Shown in pieces: positions 18,573 to 26,992 of a stretch of 64,000 bases of DNA (position 1 is the stretch's first letter; each line of letters opens with the position of its first letter). The notes under the pieces were generated by a model. It did no database searches. It was not told the origin of the DNA and was given only the letters and a program-made list of their open reading frames with translations. The translations under genes and the position numbers were made by a program. Source of the DNA: Silvibacterium dinghuense (GTDB taxonomy: Bacteria > Acidobacteriota > Terriglobia > Terriglobales > Acidobacteriaceae); assembly GCF_004123295.1 (NCBI RefSeq), contig NZ_SDMK01000006.1, positions 1 to 64,000 of the forward strand. Direction: 5' to 3'.

Positions 18573-19445
18573 ATGGCACAGGCTGCTGTTAGTTTGACGA
18601 AATTTTATTGGAGCCGATCCTGCAATGCAGTATTTATGCTGCTTCTCTTTTTGCAGAAGGCATTTGCTTTCGGTGTAATGTTGTTGATCCCATTGTCCGT
18701 TCTTGCGGCAGGATCGGCTTTGCAAGCGCAGGCTCAGACGGCTTCTGCATCCGCTTCCTCCTCGGCGCCTGTAGATCCGGACTTGCCCGATGCTCCGTCA
18801 CCTTTGCCAGCTCCTCAAAAAAACTCCCAGCCGAACATCCCATTCCTTCCGCCACAATTTAGCCTGCCCCTCCAGCCGATGGATCTTGGAAGTAAGTTCA
18901 AATACTTTGTGGAGCCCGCGTTTGGCCCACGCAGTTTCGTTACTAACGCTTTCGGTGCAGGGATACGCATGGCAAATCCTCCCAGCCAATACCCTCATGA
19001 ATGGCGCGCTGGAGGTGAGGCATTCGGGCGGCTCTACGGAGACAGCTTCGCTCGCACCGGAGCAGAAAGCCTTGGACGCTTCTCCGCTTCTGCTCTGCTA
19101 CATGAAGATCCTCGTTATCGGCGTTCTGAAAGCACCTTCTTTCCGTCGCGCCTGGGCCACGCCTTAGCGTTTACCTTTATCGATAGAACCGACAGCGGCC
19201 ATACCACAGTTGCCATATCAAACTTCACCGGGGCCGCAGCTGGGGGATTTATTGGCAACGCATACCTTCCGTCCGGCTTCGATAACTTGACCCATGCCGG
19301 CCAGAGATCCGCAATCGCTTTCGGCGGCATTGCGGCCCAGAATGTAATGCAAGAATTTTCTCCAGAACTCGGCCAATTCCTGAAGAAGATACATCTACCC
19401 CATATACCGCTGCCTCCTGTTTGGTGGACAGGGAACAACCAATGA
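18573..19445 (+). CDS. conserved acidobacterial exported protein with LPDAPS motif
   Basis: 290 residues; GAGGG lies just before the ATG at 18573. A long N-terminal region ends in a signal-like stretch (VMLLIPLSVLAAGSALQAQA), followed by an Ala/Ser-rich linker and the motif PDLPDAPSPLPAP, which I recognise from many acidobacterial exported proteins of unknown function. The C-terminal domain is rich in Gly, Phe and Ala (GRLYGDSFARTGAESLGRFSASALLHEDPRY, SNFTGAAAGGFIGNAYLP), suggesting outer-membrane association. Function is unknown. It is divergent from the CpxR-like gene and shares its repeat array, so it may belong to that envelope-stress response (inference). Confidence 0.75.
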   Translation: MAQAAVSLTKFYWSRSCNAVFMLLLFLQKAFAFGVMLLIPLSVLAAGSALQAQAQTASASASSSAPVDPDLPDAPSPLPAPQKNSQPNIPFLPPQFSLPLQPMDLGSKFKYFVEPAFGPRSFVTNAFGAGIRMANPPSQYPHEWRAGGEAFGRLYGDSFARTGAESLGRFSASALLHEDPRYRRSESTFFPSRLGHALAFTFIDRTDSGHTTVAISNFTGAAAGGFIGNAYLPSGFDNLTHAGQRSAIAFGGIAAQNVMQEFSPELGQFLKKIHLPHIPLPPVWWTGNNQ

Positions 19446-19476
19446 CACACGGACAACGCCTTTTTCAGGAGATGTA

Positions 19477-19653
19477 ATGCACAGCGATCAGTCAGACTCG
19501 TCGTGTGTGCCCAAAGCCCCCAAACTATTTAAGCAGGCGCTCTTGGAGGAAACGGATCTCCAGCGATGCATAGAGTCTCTTCAGTGCATCATCTGTGATT
19601 TGCTTATCGAGAATGAAAAGCTGCGACAGCTCGTGGTTGCAGACAAGTTCTAA
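19477..19653 (+). CDS. 58-residue coiled-coil protein, unknown function
   Basis: ATG at 19477 with AGGAG six bases upstream, stop TAA at 19651-19653. The second half is an amphipathic helix with heptad-like spacing (LFKQALLEETDLQRCIESL, CIICDLLIENEKLRQLV) and contains three cysteines (plus one near the N-terminus). It begins 31 bases after the upstream gene's stop in the same direction and is probably cotranscribed. I do not recognise a family. The good ribosome-binding site and charged, helix-prone composition argue that it is real. Confidence 0.55.
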   Translation: MHSDQSDSSCVPKAPKLFKQALLEETDLQRCIESLQCIICDLLIENEKLRQLVVADKF

Positions 19654-19732
19654 TTTTCGATACAGGGCATATGCGTGGAAATTCGGCTTGCTTTGTAAAC
19701 CGAAGCTTGAAGATCTCAGATGACGCTATTAG

Positions 19733-19803
19733 GCCAAGTCACCCATCGACGGAGACTGAATAAGTGACTTGGCAATTTATTTCCTGCTGAGAGTAAATCT
19801 CAG
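19733..19803. terminator. inverted repeats between convergent genes
   Basis: GCCAAGTCAC (19733-19742) pairs exactly with 19764-19773 over a 21-base loop. Just after it, CTGAGA-GTAAA-TCTCAG forms a second small hairpin at 19787-19803. They lie between the small coiled-coil gene (plus) and the ADOP permease (minus), where terminators are expected. Confidence 0.4.
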
Positions 19804-19858
19804 TAAAGCGAAGCCCGTTTGGAGAGATACATCCCCTGCCGCCTGGTATTTGGGTAAA

Positions 19859-22579
19859 TCATTCGGAGTGAAGTGTAGTGATTGGATCGAGGTGCATGGC
19901 GCGCAGTGCCGGGATATAGCTGGCAGCAAGTGCGACGGCAGAAAGCACAATTGTGACGCCAGCGAAGGTGGATGGATCGGTGGGCGAGACGCCGTAGAGT
20001 AGCCCAGCCATGAGGTGAGAGACGATAAGCGCACCCGCGACACCCAGTCCGGCCCCAACCGCTGCCAGACTGAGTCCCTGACGTAGAACCATCCTGAGTA
20101 CATCGCCTCTTTGAGCTCCCAGCGCCAGGCGAATGGCTATCTCGCCTCTTTGCTCATTGACCAGATAGGAAATCGTTCCGTAGATGCCAAGTCCGGCTAA
20201 CAGCAACGCAGTCGCTGCAAACAGCGCAACCATTTCCATTGAGAATCGCCTCACGGAAAGCGAGGTAGAGAGTATGTTATCCAGGGTCTGAGCATGGAAG
20301 ACCGGAAGTTGTGGATCGACGGACTGGATCTGCGTGCGCATCTGCGAGGATATGACACTGGGATCAAGCTGTCCGCGGAGAAATACGGCCAGATCTTTAG
20401 CGGGATGCTGGTACACGCTGCGGTACAACTGCGGAATCGCCGTGTCCGCCAACGATTCCGTGCGGGCATCCGCAATGACTCCAACGATCGTAGTCCAGGC
20501 TGGCTTGGCGGAGCTCAACGGTTCGCGGGGATCCAAGTGCAAGCGGACGCGTTTACCAAGCGGGTCCTGGTTTGGCCAGTAGGCGTGAGCGGCGGCCTGA
20601 TTGATGACCGCAACCTGCGGCATCTTCTCAAGGTCCTGATCATTGAAAAGGCGTCCGCGTAATAAGGGCATGCCCAGCAGGTGGAAGTATTCGGGAGAAA
20701 TGATGGGACTATCGATCCTTGGAGCCTGATTGTCCATTGTTTCGACGCCTTCGCGGATCAATGGCAGCTGGTCGGGATGGCTATGGCCGAGGGGAAGAGC
20801 GGCCACGTCTCCGACGGCCGCTTCTTCTACGCCCGGTAAGGATCGGCTGCGGCGAAGAATCTCGCGCAGCAAGACCGACTCCTGGGTGGCAGTTTGGTAG
20901 ATATCCGCGCTGGGATTGTTCGGTCCCGGCAGCCAGGTTTGAACAGCCATGACGCGGTCAGGATTGAAACCGGGTTCCGCCTTGTACAAGCCCCAAAAAC
21001 TGCGCAGAAGCAGGCTCGCTGCGACCATGAGCACCAGGGAAAGCGCCAATTCACTGATGACCAGAAGCTGGCGGGCACGCGAGCGTCCCCGAGAACCCTT
21101 GGAGCCGCGTCCTTCCTGCCGAAGCGTACCGATCAAATCGACACGGCTCATAAGCCACGCAGGAGCAAGTCCGAAGACAATTCCAGCTGCGGCGGAGAGG
21201 AGCACAGCAAAAAACAGCACACCCCATCCAACCGCAATATTGCTGAGGTGCGGCAGGCTCTCCGGAACAAACCGCAGCAGAAAATGCTGGGTGCAGAAGA
21301 GAATGACAAAGCCGGCGATTCCACCAAGCAGGAAGAGCAATAGTATCTCGGTGAGAAGCTGGCGGATAAGGCGCGTTCTTTGCGCTCCCAAGGCCTGGCG
21401 AACTGCAATCTCACGGCCTCGCCCACTGGCTCTGGCGAGCAGGAGATTAGCGACGTTGACGCAACTGATCAGCAGGACTGATCCTACCGCGGCGAACAGT
21501 AGAATGAGAGATTGGCGAACATTGCCGACCACACTTTCACTGAGCGGAGTAAGACGCACGGTCCATTTGGTCTGTGGGGGATAGTCCGCCGGATATTGCT
21601 TTTGCAGCGATTCCACCAGCGCATCGATGCGCTCTTGTGCGGCCGCAATTGAGAGACCTGGGTTCAGACGCGCGACCACCCGACTCTCCAGACGCGTACC
21701 GCGCATCGCGGGCGGAAACGGCAAGCCGGACATGCCAGCTGCCAACCACACTTCTGTATTCAGCTCCTCGTTCGTTGAGCCTAGGTCGCGAAAACCGCTC
21801 GGCATGATGCCCACAACGTGATAAACGTCGTTGTCCAGGAGCAGGGCCTTGCCGATAATGTGCGGGTCGGCCCCGAACTCCCTCCTCCAGAGCCCGTCGC
21901 TGATCACGGCCTCCAGGTTGAAGCCGGGAGTGGCATCGTGCGGATCGAAGGTGTGGCCCAACTGCGCGTTTACGCCAAAGACCGCAAAATAATTCGGTGT
22001 GACATGCTTATAACTGAGACGCTCGGGCTGCGCACTGCCGATGAGGTTCACATCTGCGCCGTGACCGGAAACAGATACGGACTGGAATATTCCGGAGCTC
22101 TCGAGGTCTCTCCACTCAGGAACGGAGATGCCGACGTCATGTGCTCCTACCCCAGGAAGGTCGTCCTGAATGCGCACTAATTGAGCAGGGCTTGAATACG
22201 GCAGAGGGTGCAACAGCGTCGCATCGATCACGCTATAGATGGCGGTGGTGGCTCCGACGCCCAGCGCTATCGTGGCGATCGCAACGACAGAGAATCCAGG
22301 CGCTCTCACAAGCATGCGGACCGCGTATCGCAGGTCGAAGTACAGATTCTCAATGAAAGGCAAACTTTGTTCGGCGTGATGGCTCTCCCTGATCGCTTGT
22401 GCTGCGCCGAACTTGAGTATGGCCTGTCGATGCGCTTCAGCAGGGGTCATGCCAGCGCGCAGGTTATCCTCCATCTGGAATGCGAGATGTTCAGCGATCT
22501 CTTCCTGCAGACGCTGGTCGGCGCTCCGCCGAGTTGCAAAATTAGAAAAACGAATCAGGAATCGTCGCAGGAATTTCAC
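19859..22579 (-). CDS. ADOP-type (acidobacterial duplicated orphan permease) MacB/FtsX-like protein
   Basis: 906 residues from a GTG at 22579, chosen because GGAGGA sits six bases upstream and the protein then begins VKFLRRFLIRFSNF, the usual ADOP start. N-terminal cytoplasmic helices (about 15-75, EEIAEHLAFQMEDNLRAGM) lead into two MacB periplasmic-core plus FtsX permease modules. Membrane starts are visible at FSVVAIATIALGVGATTAIYSV and SLILLFAAVGSVLLISCVNVANLLLARASGRGREIAVRQALGA, and the second module has GTISYLVNEQRGEIAIRLALGA. No ATPase is encoded nearby, as usual for this 'orphan' class, whose substrate is unknown. The GTG overlaps the PadR stop by four bases, so the two are translationally coupled. 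Confidence 0.92.
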   Translation of the reverse strand: MKFLRRFLIRFSNFATRRSADQRLQEEIAEHLAFQMEDNLRAGMTPAEAHRQAILKFGAAQAIRESHHAEQSLPFIENLYFDLRYAVRMLVRAPGFSVVAIATIALGVGATTAIYSVIDATLLHPLPYSSPAQLVRIQDDLPGVGAHDVGISVPEWRDLESSGIFQSVSVSGHGADVNLIGSAQPERLSYKHVTPNYFAVFGVNAQLGHTFDPHDATPGFNLEAVISDGLWRREFGADPHIIGKALLLDNDVYHVVGIMPSGFRDLGSTNEELNTEVWLAAGMSGLPFPPAMRGTRLESRVVARLNPGLSIAAAQERIDALVESLQKQYPADYPPQTKWTVRLTPLSESVVGNVRQSLILLFAAVGSVLLISCVNVANLLLARASGRGREIAVRQALGAQRTRLIRQLLTEILLLFLLGGIAGFVILFCTQHFLLRFVPESLPHLSNIAVGWGVLFFAVLLSAAAGIVFGLAPAWLMSRVDLIGTLRQEGRGSKGSRGRSRARQLLVISELALSLVLMVAASLLLRSFWGLYKAEPGFNPDRVMAVQTWLPGPNNPSADIYQTATQESVLLREILRRSRSLPGVEEAAVGDVAALPLGHSHPDQLPLIREGVETMDNQAPRIDSPIISPEYFHLLGMPLLRGRLFNDQDLEKMPQVAVINQAAAHAYWPNQDPLGKRVRLHLDPREPLSSAKPAWTTIVGVIADARTESLADTAIPQLYRSVYQHPAKDLAVFLRGQLDPSVISSQMRTQIQSVDPQLPVFHAQTLDNILSTSLSVRRFSMEMVALFAATALLLAGLGIYGTISYLVNEQRGEIAIRLALGAQRGDVLRMVLRQGLSLAAVGAGLGVAGALIVSHLMAGLLYGVSPTDPSTFAGVTIVLSAVALAASYIPALRAMHLDPITTLHSE

Positions 22580-22923
22580 GTTAAATCCTCCGCCTTGACT
22601 TTGAAAAAGCGCGCGATAATAGCCGTGGTTTGCTCCCACTCGAATGTCTCCACCTGGAGTTGCCTGCGGCCAAATCTGGTAAGTCGATAGAAGCGTGCGC
22701 GGCAATTGTTCTCTGATATGCCCCACTCAGAGGCAATCGAGCCTTCATGCTCCAGCTTGAGTAGCAAGGGATAAAGCGTGCCTTGGTTAACTGCCAGCAG
22801 GTCTCCACTGACCTGCTCAATGCGACGGGCAATTCCCCAGCCGTGCTGCGGCTCCAGGATATCGAGTGTCCTAAGGACCATCAGCGCGAGTGTTCCCTGC
22901 GGGACGTCGGACTTTTCGAGCAT
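22576..22923 (-). CDS. PadR family transcriptional regulator
   Basis: 115 residues, typical of the short PadR class. The winged helix contains GTLALMVLRTLDILEPQHGWGIA, VNQGTLYPLLLKLEHEGSIASEW and the dimerisation tail RARFYRLTRFGRRQLQVE. PadR genes coupled to ADOP permeases are a standard acidobacterial pair, and the regulator most likely represses this two-gene operon. The direct repeat at 22970-23020 upstream is a candidate operator. Confidence 0.93.
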   Translation of the reverse strand: MLEKSDVPQGTLALMVLRTLDILEPQHGWGIARRIEQVSGDLLAVNQGTLYPLLLKLEHEGSIASEWGISENNCRARFYRLTRFGRRQLQVETFEWEQTTAIIARFFKVKAEDLT

Positions 22924-22969
22924 TGGGAAGACACCTCTTGGTTTCCAACAGAACTATGCCACATATACC

Positions 22970-23020
22970 TTTTGGAAAGCAACAGGAGTCTGCCATAATC
23001 CATTTTAGAAAGCAATCAGG
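22970..23020. promoter_or_regulatory. direct repeat, candidate PadR operator
   Basis: TTTTGGAAAGCAACAGG at 22970-22986 recurs as TTTTAGAAAGCAATCAGG at 23003-23020, a 33-base period or about three helical turns. Both lie just upstream of the PadR start. Confidence 0.4.
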
Positions 23021-23042
23021 CTAAGCCAACGCACAATGAGGC

Positions 23043-23500
23043 GGAGATCCGGCCTCAGTATCGGAAGCAACGAAGGGTGTCGACAAGGTGTTTCTGTTCA
23101 TTGGCAGAGAGGGTATCCCTGTCGAGTTGACGCAGGCTGTCACTGTTTATGGCCTGGCAAAGAAGTCTGGCCTAAAGCACGTAACGTTCGTCTTAGTCTT
23201 CATCGCTACAGAGGAAGGTCATAGTGGAAAGACGTACGATCTGGTTTCGTCAGAGATAGTGCGTGGTCCGGGTGCGGCAGCAGCCTGGTCGAGGTTGCTA
23301 GGCAAACAAATCGTCTACCCGGGACACGCAGATTTCGACGGGTTTGAATTGCAGTTGCGCGAAAAAGTAGTCCAGGTTGGCTGGCCTATGATCTTCGCGC
23401 CATGTTCCAGGGCTTCATCGAGTGTGGATTCAGCAATACGGAAGACCAGGCGGCGCGCTTTACTGCCTTATTTGGGCATCAGCGATGTAGCCGTGTGGGA
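23043..23500 (+). pseudogene. decayed NmrA-family NAD(P)-binding protein
   Basis: A continuous stretch of NmrA/SDR-a5-like sequence without a proper start. It opens with GDPASVSEATKGVDKVFLF (the family's second-strand/third-strand region), runs through TVYGLAKKSGLKHVTFV, and continues with AAAWSRLLGKQIVYPGHADFDGFELQLREK. Near 23366 the homology moves to another frame, reading PGWLAYDLRAMFQGFIE followed by CGFSNTEDQAARFTALFGH. The first 60 or so codons, including the nucleotide-binding Gly motif, are absent, and an internal segment after VFIATEE looks shortened. Right boundary is approximate. The long plus-strand frame 23088-23855 crossing this region is therefore not a functional gene. Confidence 0.7.
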
Positions 23501-23642
23501 AAGATCACACACCGGCAACAGCGGCGGTGTCGTCCGAATGCCCGGGACACCACTTGCGGCCTCGATCTGCGGATTCGAGAAAACCTTACCCATGATGGAT
23601 CGCGCCAAAATCAGAATCCTACACTTCAAATATCGCCGCCAT

Positions 23643-24617
23643 TCACACACGGCTTCGGTTTTGATAACTACGCTTGAGATATTCGCCAGGGTTAGCCCCG
23701 ACAACTCGCTTGAACGCTTTACTGAACGCAGCGTCGGATTCGTAACCGACCGACCGTGCAACGTCGATGAGCTTCTTGTCACGCTGCTGGAGCAGCTGCA
23801 TCGCCTTCTGCATCCGCCACTCGATTACATATTCCAGTGGTGTTTGTCCGAGTAGTTCTTTAAAACGGACTGCGAATGCAGAGCGAGACATACCTGCTGC
23901 GGCAGCCAGGGATTCGACTGTCCAGGGTTTACTCACATTGTCGTGAACAGCACTCAGGGCAGCGCCTACCTGAGGATCGAAGATGGCGCGAAGCCACCCT
24001 TTCTTACGTTCTGGTCCCCACGCAATATGAGCACGGAGTATTTGGATAAACAGAACCTCGGCCAGCCGAGTCGCCACAACTTCCGCTCCCGGTGCCTGTT
24101 GTGCCATTTCTGACGCCAGTGCCTGCAGTGTGATGTGAAGAGCAAGCGTGCGTGCCTGATCGGCCTTGATCAGAATGAAGTGCGGCAATAGCTGGGTGAT
24201 AGGCTTCAGCCGCGCGCGATCGAAACTGAGAGACCCGCATACGATGGTCGTCGGTGTGCCCCCACCTCCGTAATGCGCAACATGGTTGTTGGCGCGAGCC
24301 CCGATCTCGCGGAAGGTTCCTTTTGGACGGGTTCGTGGGCTGTCGCGCAAAACAATCGAAGTCCCCTTAGCCAGCAAAAAACAATCACCACCGGTAAGCG
24401 GAATCGGCTCTGGAATGCCTTCGACACTGAGCCAGCAGTTACCGCACGAAAGCATGGCGAAGTGCGCCAAATCTGTGGGTGGCATTTTAGGGGAAGGCGT
24501 GACCTTTTCTACGGCCTGGTTTTCCTGTTTTATGCCCCATGGAGCTGTGGCCTCAAGCCTGTGCAGACCGAAAGCGGTTACTTGCATCGTTCTGAAGATG
24601 TCCGTTATCGGGTCCAC
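23643..24617 (-). CDS. AraC family transcriptional regulator with cupin-like N-terminus
   Basis: 324 residues from a GTG at 24617, which has GGAGG five bases upstream; a longer frame reaches 24785 but would overlap the divergent gene's promoter. The N-terminal cupin_6-type sensing domain covers about 1-190 (LRLEATAPWG-like opening, GGDCFLLAKGTSIVL). The C-terminal double helix-turn-helix covers about 215-315 (TVESLAAAAGMSRSAFAVRFKELLG, KLIDVARSVGYESDAAFSKAFKRVVGANPGEY). It is divergent from the SDR gene at 24751, the common arrangement of this regulator type with the dehydrogenase it controls (inference). An 8-bp inverted repeat, TTGGACGA/TCGTCCAA, at 24632 and 24672 lies between them. Confidence 0.9.
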   Translation of the reverse strand: MDPITDIFRTMQVTAFGLHRLEATAPWGIKQENQAVEKVTPSPKMPPTDLAHFAMLSCGNCWLSVEGIPEPIPLTGGDCFLLAKGTSIVLRDSPRTRPKGTFREIGARANNHVAHYGGGGTPTTIVCGSLSFDRARLKPITQLLPHFILIKADQARTLALHITLQALASEMAQQAPGAEVVATRLAEVLFIQILRAHIAWGPERKKGWLRAIFDPQVGAALSAVHDNVSKPWTVESLAAAAGMSRSAFAVRFKELLGQTPLEYVIEWRMQKAMQLLQQRDKKLIDVARSVGYESDAAFSKAFKRVVGANPGEYLKRSYQNRSRV

Positions 24618-24750
24618 AGCAGCCTCCTTATTTGGACGAATAGACAAAACATTCGGACTTACAAGCAGTTCTCGTCCAACACAAAAGAAATCTACTCCTC
24701 TGTAGTGAATGCTACATATCGATTCGATGCACATCGCGAAGGGAGTAATT

Positions 24751-25485
24751 ATGGGAAAGCTAGAGGGTAAGGTCGCAGTCGTCACAGGTGGATCAAGCGG
24801 TATGGCGTTGGCAAGCGCTAAGCTGTTCGTGGAAGAAGGTGCCTACGTTTTCATCATGGGCCGCAGGCAGGAGGTACTCGATGAGGCCGTGGAGCTGATT
24901 GGGCGGAATGTGACCGGCGTGCGCGGTGACGCCGCCAATCTCGATGATCTCGACCGCCTGTTCGACACGGTCAAGCGGGAAAAGGGCAAGATCGACGTCC
25001 TGTACGCGAGTGCCGGCTGGGGTGAATCCGTCCCACTGGGCGAGATTACCGAGCAGCACTTCGATGCGATCTTCGACCTGAATACGCGCGGCACGTTGTT
25101 TACGGTTCAGAAGGCGCTACCGCTGTTTAACGATGGTGGATCGATCTTCATGACCGGGTCCGTTGCTTCGGTGAAGGGTTTTCCCGGTTACGGCGTGTAT
25201 GCGGCGAGCAAGGCGGCGTTGCGCTCCTTCGCACGCACGTGGCTCAAGGAACTAAAGGGCAGGCATATCCGGGTGAACGTACTGAGCCCGGGGCCCATAG
25301 CCACGCCGATGCAAGATCAGGTTCTCACCGAGGAGGCAAAGCAGATGTTCGAATCCCTGATTCCGCGCGGAACGATGGGGCAACCGGAGGAAATCGCGAC
25401 GGTCGCGTTGTTTCTTGCTTCCGGCGATTCGAGCTTCGTGAATGGGGTGGAGTTGTCCGTCGACGGCGGCTTCTCGGCCATCTGA
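24751..25485 (+). CDS. short-chain dehydrogenase/reductase (SDR)
   Basis: 244 residues from the ATG at 24751 (GGGAG six bases upstream); the in-frame ATG at 24709 is less likely. The Rossmann motif reads VTGGSSGMA at about 11-19, with Ala in place of the last Gly of TGxxxGxG. The catalytic triad is S137 (MTGSVAS), Y150 and K154 (YGVYAASKAA). The C-terminus, NGVELSVDGGFSAI, is classic. A soluble NAD(P)-dependent oxidoreductase of unknown substrate, probably controlled by the divergent AraC protein. Confidence 0.93.
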   Translation: MGKLEGKVAVVTGGSSGMALASAKLFVEEGAYVFIMGRRQEVLDEAVELIGRNVTGVRGDAANLDDLDRLFDTVKREKGKIDVLYASAGWGESVPLGEITEQHFDAIFDLNTRGTLFTVQKALPLFNDGGSIFMTGSVASVKGFPGYGVYAASKAALRSFARTWLKELKGRHIRVNVLSPGPIATPMQDQVLTEEAKQMFESLIPRGTMGQPEEIATVALFLASGDSSFVNGVELSVDGGFSAI

Positions 25486-25496
25486 TATCAGCTGAT

Positions 25497-25533
25497 CTCG
25501 ATGAGTGCATAAATCGCCAATGCACTCATCGAG
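25497..25533. terminator. 13-bp inverted repeat after SDR gene
   Basis: CTCGATGAGTGCA (25497-25509) pairs exactly with 25521-25533 around an 11-base loop, starting 12 bases after the SDR stop. There is no T-tract, so the terminator role is inferred from position. Confidence 0.5.
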
Positions 25534-25907
25534 CCCAGATTGGTCTCGATAATTCACCTTCCGTTTACCCACTCTAGGCTCAACTGTCGACTTCAGGCCT
25601 TACCGCTCATCGAACTACCGCGCGGTAGAAACAAGATTTTGATGGGCGGCTGCACCGAATTCTCGGAGCAAATTTGCCCCAGAACCGAGGTCGTTCGCTT
25701 GTGTACTACGTAGTTCGGGCACTTCCGTGAGCATTGCGGGTACGAATCTGGGTACTGAGGCTAACCTGGCTTGTAAGCCTCCTAGGATGTTTGCTTATGG
25801 CTTCCTGGGGCAATCGATAGTTTAGCTGCCATTTCTAAATGGGTTGCACTTCCACTGTGCCGTGGCGCAGTTTGAGGATGCTCTGCATTCTGGAATGCCC
25901 GGCTTGA
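25534..25907. other. gene-free stretch before the IS remnant
   Basis: No frame with recognisable coding character on either strand. Given the pseudogenes on both sides it may be decayed sequence, but I cannot identify its origin. Confidence 0.5.
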
Positions 25908-25950
25908 TTTGTACCAGTGATTAAGAGACACACTGGACAAGGAGAGCAAG

Positions 25951-26234
25951 ATGGCACGAGGTAAGAGCGGTATCAGCCGAAGCAGGTAGTAAACCTTCTT
26001 CGGCTGATCGAGGTGGCGATCGCGGACGGGAAGACGACAGCGCAGGCGTGCAAGGAGGCGGAGATCGTAGAGCAGACGTACTTCCGGTGGCGCAAGGAGT
26101 ACGGAAGGTTGTAGGTCGACCGGGCGAAGCGATTGAAGGCGTTGGGGCAGGGAAACGCGAAGCCAAAACGTCTAGTGGCGAACCTGAGCCTGTATGACCT
26201 GGCGCTGAAGGACATCGCCTCGGGGGACTTCTAA
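25951..26234 (+). pseudogene. IS3 transposase orfA remnant
   Basis: Starts with ATG after GGAGAG. A two-base insertion after the fifth codon shifts the frame. The rest reads as orfA (RYQPKQVVNLLRLIEVAIA, KTTAQACKEAEIVEQTYFRW, then VDRAKRLKALGQGNAKPKRL) but carries an internal TAG at 26112. Two independent lesions make it non-functional. Confidence 0.75.
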
Positions 26235-26237
26235 GCC

Positions 26238-26726
26238 ATGAGCGACAGCGCAGAGCAGTGAACCACGTCTGGAGTTACGGCTTCGTCAGCGAATGGATGC
26301 GCGAAGGGCGCAGTGTGCGCATCCTCAACCTGATCGACGAGTTCCCCCGTGAGTGCCTTCTGATCCGCGCAGAGCGGCGCTGGTCAAGCGCAAAGATCAT
26401 CGGAGCTCCGGCCGATGTCGATGTCATGGTGCTGAAGGGTGTTCCGCAACAGATGAGCTCGGATAATTGCCCTGAGTTCGTCGTCAAAAACTGCGCGAAT
26501 GGCTCGCCGATACTGGGGCAAAGACTCTGTACATCGAACCCGGTTCTCCATGGGAAACGGCTACTGCGGATCATTCAACTCGAAGCTTAGAGATGAGTTA
26601 TTCAACCCGAAGATCTTCCACTCGATCAAAGAACTGCGTGTACTGGCCGAATGCCGGCGTATCCACTACAACAACTTCAGGCCGTACTCTTCGCTTGGGT
26701 ATAAACCTCCAGCACCAGAGGCATGA
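26238..26726 (+). pseudogene. IS3 transposase orfB (DDE integrase) remnant
   Basis: Opens with ATG at 26238 and stops after seven codons, then jumps directly to the catalytic-core region NHVWSYGFVSE, so some 100-130 residues are deleted. The first catalytic Asp of the usual SYDFV is replaced by Gly. The second survives in SSDNCPEF. Frameshifts around 26490-26510 move the homology to another frame, which ends RIHYNNFRPYSSLGYKPPAPEA at 26726. Non-functional. Confidence 0.78.
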
Positions 26727-26992
26727 CTGACAAAGAACAAGGGGCATGAAGAAGTGGAAATCGCTATGGACTCCCCACTTCTCCGCCCCCGACGACGGCT
26801 ATCTGAACTTAGAAGTAAACGCGCTACACACTCCTCACTGGTACAAAAATTGGGCACACCAACTCATCGAGTGCTCAGGCAGTATGGACAAACCAAGTAC
26901 CGAAAACGCGCATAGCGGAATTGGCTAATTTACTGCCGAGAAGCGGAATTTCCCTGACTTGTTGTTTTGCATAGTTCTGAGACTCTCGAGCA

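Larger units (their letters stand above)
25908..26846 (+). mobile_element. degenerate IS3-family element with terminal inverted repeats
   Basis: TTTGTACCAGTGA at 25908-25920 is exactly inverted at 26834-26846. Between them lie remnants of the two IS3 reading frames (orfA, then the integrase-type orfB). At 939 bp the element is several hundred bases shorter than an intact copy because the front of orfB is missing. I see no convincing target-site duplication next to the repeats. Confidence 0.7.

Noticed and set aside
19787-19803. thiamine riboswitch (CTGAGA box)
   Set aside because: CTGAGA here is simply one arm of a small hairpin; the other conserved TPP-riboswitch segments are absent and no thiamine gene is near.
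23088-23855. 255-codon plus-strand reading frame
   Set aside because: Its first part is NmrA pseudogene sequence and its end runs antisense through the AraC gene; the homology changes frame inside it.
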